DNA from: Acestrorhynchus altus
Lineage: Eukaryota > Chordata > Actinopteri > Characiformes > Acestrorhynchidae
Direction of reading: 5' to 3'
Length of the DNA: 64,000 nucleotides
Assembly (NCBI GenBank): GCA_034509495.1
Contig: CM067503.1
Span: 26,590,768-26,654,767, forward strand
In this document: one piece after another, positions 63,441 to 64,000 of the stretch
Numbering within the stretch: the first letter of the stretch is position 1
How the letters are laid out: every line of letters starts with the position of its first letter
Position numbers and translations under genes: made by a program
The notes under the pieces: generated by a model
What the model was told of the DNA's origin: nothing
The model's input: only the letters and a program-made list of their open reading frames with translations
The model's database searches: none

Positions 63441-64000
63441 AGTTAGAAGCTGTGGTACCTCCCTGCACACGTTTCACATTTACTCAGTCCATATCGTTCT
63501 CAACACATCTGCTATAATATTACTTGCTCATGAATATTTTACATTGAAGTGCAAGATCATTTGCTTCTGCAGTCGGCACAGATTTGGGCACTCTGGCCAA
63601 AAAACATAATTTTTTGTAAATACAGCCTCTGTAGCTAATCAAGCATAAACATTTGCAGCCTTTGATGGTTTTACATTTGTATCTAGGATTTGATGGATTC
63701 TTGCAGAATTCAATTTTTTAAATTATCTGTCTTTGGTCTGTCATTATCATTGTTGTTCTGCTGTTTTTTTCTTGTGTACTGTCTTAAAAAAAAAACACAA
63801 TTCAGTTGGGAAGACGAGTCATTCCGCTGAGTCATTCTACTGCTCCTTATTTTCTAACCTTCTCAGCACTTTTCAGTAACACTACTGTGGTGCTTCATGC
63901 TGTGTTTCCTTTATGCTTGACATGGTCTGTGTAGTGAATAGAGAAAGATGTTCCTCCCATTTTTGAACATTTTTCTCTTCACGTAAAGATGAAAACACTT
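63441..64000. other. pcsk9 intron at right edge, nothing recognised
   Basis: No pcsk9 exon (such as the catalytic-Ser exon) is visible up to the window edge. One A run at 63785-63796. The preceding pcsk9 exons must lie beyond 64000. Confidence 0.5.

Noticed and set aside
63304..63609. 101-residue frame near the right edge, considered as an upstream pcsk9 exon
   Set aside because: Wrong strand for pcsk9 and overlaps the SINE at 63185-63440.

Overview
The window is nuclear DNA from a bony fish, probably a teleost. It shows vertebrate genes split into many short exons with GT-AG introns, very long (TG)n tracts, many Tc1/mariner copies and tRNA-derived SINEs. The repeat set resembles that of otophysan fishes (catfish, characins), but the species cannot be settled from the sequence alone. 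LAYOUT: Almost the whole plus strand from 1 to about 56,190 is one gene, usp24, which encodes a giant ubiquitin-specific protease. I could place 63 coding exons (328-52924). Their lengths sum to 7,266 nt with every splice phase consistent, giving 2,421 residues plus a stop. This corresponds to human USP24 from about residue 195 to the end; the UBA-domain exons lie left of the window. The catalytic Cys box is in exon 39, the zinc-binding CxxC pairs in exons 42-43, and the catalytic His in exon 45. A 3.2-kb 3' UTR follows and ends at one clear poly(A) signal. On the minus strand, tail to tail with usp24, are the last four exons of pcsk9 (62006 down to 57225). They encode the complete Cys/His-rich C-terminal domain with all 18 cysteines. 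The pcsk9 prodomain and protease exons lie right of the window. USP24 and PCSK9 are also convergent neighbours in human, so this is conserved microsynteny. Here the opposing poly(A) signals are under 100 bp apart. INTRONS: These are filled with mobile DNA. A young Tc1 element at 46977-48581 has 200-bp terminal repeats differing at about 3 positions and an intact 340-residue DD34E transposase. It sits in a SINE whose uninterrupted relative is at 7652-7862. There are about ten other decayed Tc1 copies, one carrying a solo LTR with a perfect 5-bp target duplication. There is also a piggyBac-like MITE, at least seven copies of one short MITE family, two SINE families and three copies of a LINE-tail-like repeat. 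At six usp24 introns a long TG or alternating purine-pyrimidine tract lies at the 3' splice site, including the intron before the catalytic-Cys exon. HOW IT FITS: USP24 is an intracellular deubiquitinase and PCSK9 is a secreted protein that drives LDL-receptor degradation. They are neighbours without a known shared pathway. I found no bacterial-type operon, CRISPR array, defence system or tRNA/rRNA gene.
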